The notes beneath the pieces were generated by a model, which worked only from the letters and a program-made list of their open reading frames with translations, was not told the DNA's origin and ran no database searches. A DNA stretch of 64,000 nucleotides, taken from contig JANXVE010000005.1 in the NCBI GenBank assembly GCA_025351825.1, forward strand, positions 47,702 through 111,701, given 5' to 3'. The DNA comes from Chamaesiphon sp. 341R_metabat_111 (lineage in GTDB: Bacteria > Cyanobacteriota > Cyanobacteriia > Cyanobacteriales > Chamaesiphonaceae). Below, one piece after another: positions 63,854 through 64,000 of this stretch. The stretch's first letter is position 1. The number at the start of each line of letters is the position of its first letter. The position numbers and the translations under genes were made by a program.

Positions 63854-64000
63854 AGTAAAGCAGTCCGTTCGCTGATTTGTAAAAGCGAAAAGGAATTAAA
63901 GCTATAACAGAGAAGGGATAGAGCAAAACAGCTCGTCAAAAAGAGCGGGAGCGGGTGATGAAGGAAGAAATAGAGCAAATTAGTTCAGAACGGATTGATG
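63854..64000. mobile_element. Probable insertion sequence end interrupting the CHAT gene (partial)
   Basis: CHAT homology stops sharply at about 63853. Beyond it an unrelated A/G-rich sequence begins (GTAAAGCAGTCCGTTCGCTG). A plus-strand reading frame starts with ATG 63958 (MKEEIEQISSERID) and runs off the window, as expected for a transposase or other mobile gene. The family cannot be named from so short a stretch. Confidence 0.5.

Overview
The window is cyanobacterial. It has very frequent GATCGATCG and GCGATCGC (HIP1-like) sites and genes from cyanobacterium-rich families: DUF1822, CHAT proteins, XisH/XisI, TerY-P signalling and heptamer repeats. The species cannot be fixed from the sequence alone.

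Region 1 (1 to about 22,060) is the cargo-bearing part of a type I-B CRISPR-associated Tn7-like transposon (CAST). It enters mid-tnsC at the Walker B motif. It continues with a short TniQ, then cas6-cas8-cas7-cas5 (no cas1, cas2 or cas3), a leader, and a CRISPR array of six 36-bp repeats whose last copy is degenerate. The cargo follows: a defence operon on the minus strand (DUF1156 methylase, four-helix-bundle gene, DUF499 ATPase with an N-terminal HEPN motif, DUF3883 helicase-nuclease), a ribbon-helix-helix gene and a GmrSD-like DUF262 gene. A long TnsD-like TniQ comes next. Behind it lies a decayed second CRISPR module: a frameshifted 3' piece of cas5, a leader with the same motif spacing as the first, a MITE inserted into that leader, and a single CRISPR repeat that runs into direct repeats resembling TnsB sites. 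This duplicated, decaying module is the most distinctive new observation.

Region 2 (22.2 to 30.8 kb, all minus strand) looks like metabolism: an FMN-dependent alpha-hydroxy-acid (lactate-type) oxidase, a DAACS symporter, a cupin, two tandem paralogous membrane Ser/Thr kinases, an MFS carrier and a class II aldolase-like protein. Region 3 (30.8 to 43.4 kb) is a cyanobacterial signalling or death-type island: a sigma-like protein with a truncated paralogue upstream, DUF1822, a CHAT protease fused through a membrane helix to a periplasmic-binding domain, and a separate lipoprotein-like paralogue of that binding domain. It also holds a DUF4351 pseudogene, membrane proteins, a DUF3102 protein and a tRNA.

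Region 4 (43.4 to 59.0 kb) begins with a site-2 protease and a small conserved protein. It then holds a plus-strand TerY-P type cluster: kinase, vWA, membrane PP2C phosphatase, zinc-ribbon protein, membrane protein, PrsW-like protease, FHA-FHA-ABC transporter, and a TPR-Hsp70-trypsin fusion of 1557 residues. The kinase and the PrsW protein share a C-terminal module, which argues for one pathway. Region 5 (59.1 to 64 kb) has a secreted GHL10-type hydrolase, a frameshifted xisH with intact xisI, and an nSTAND-pentapeptide protein whose CHAT part is interrupted at the right edge, probably by an insertion sequence.
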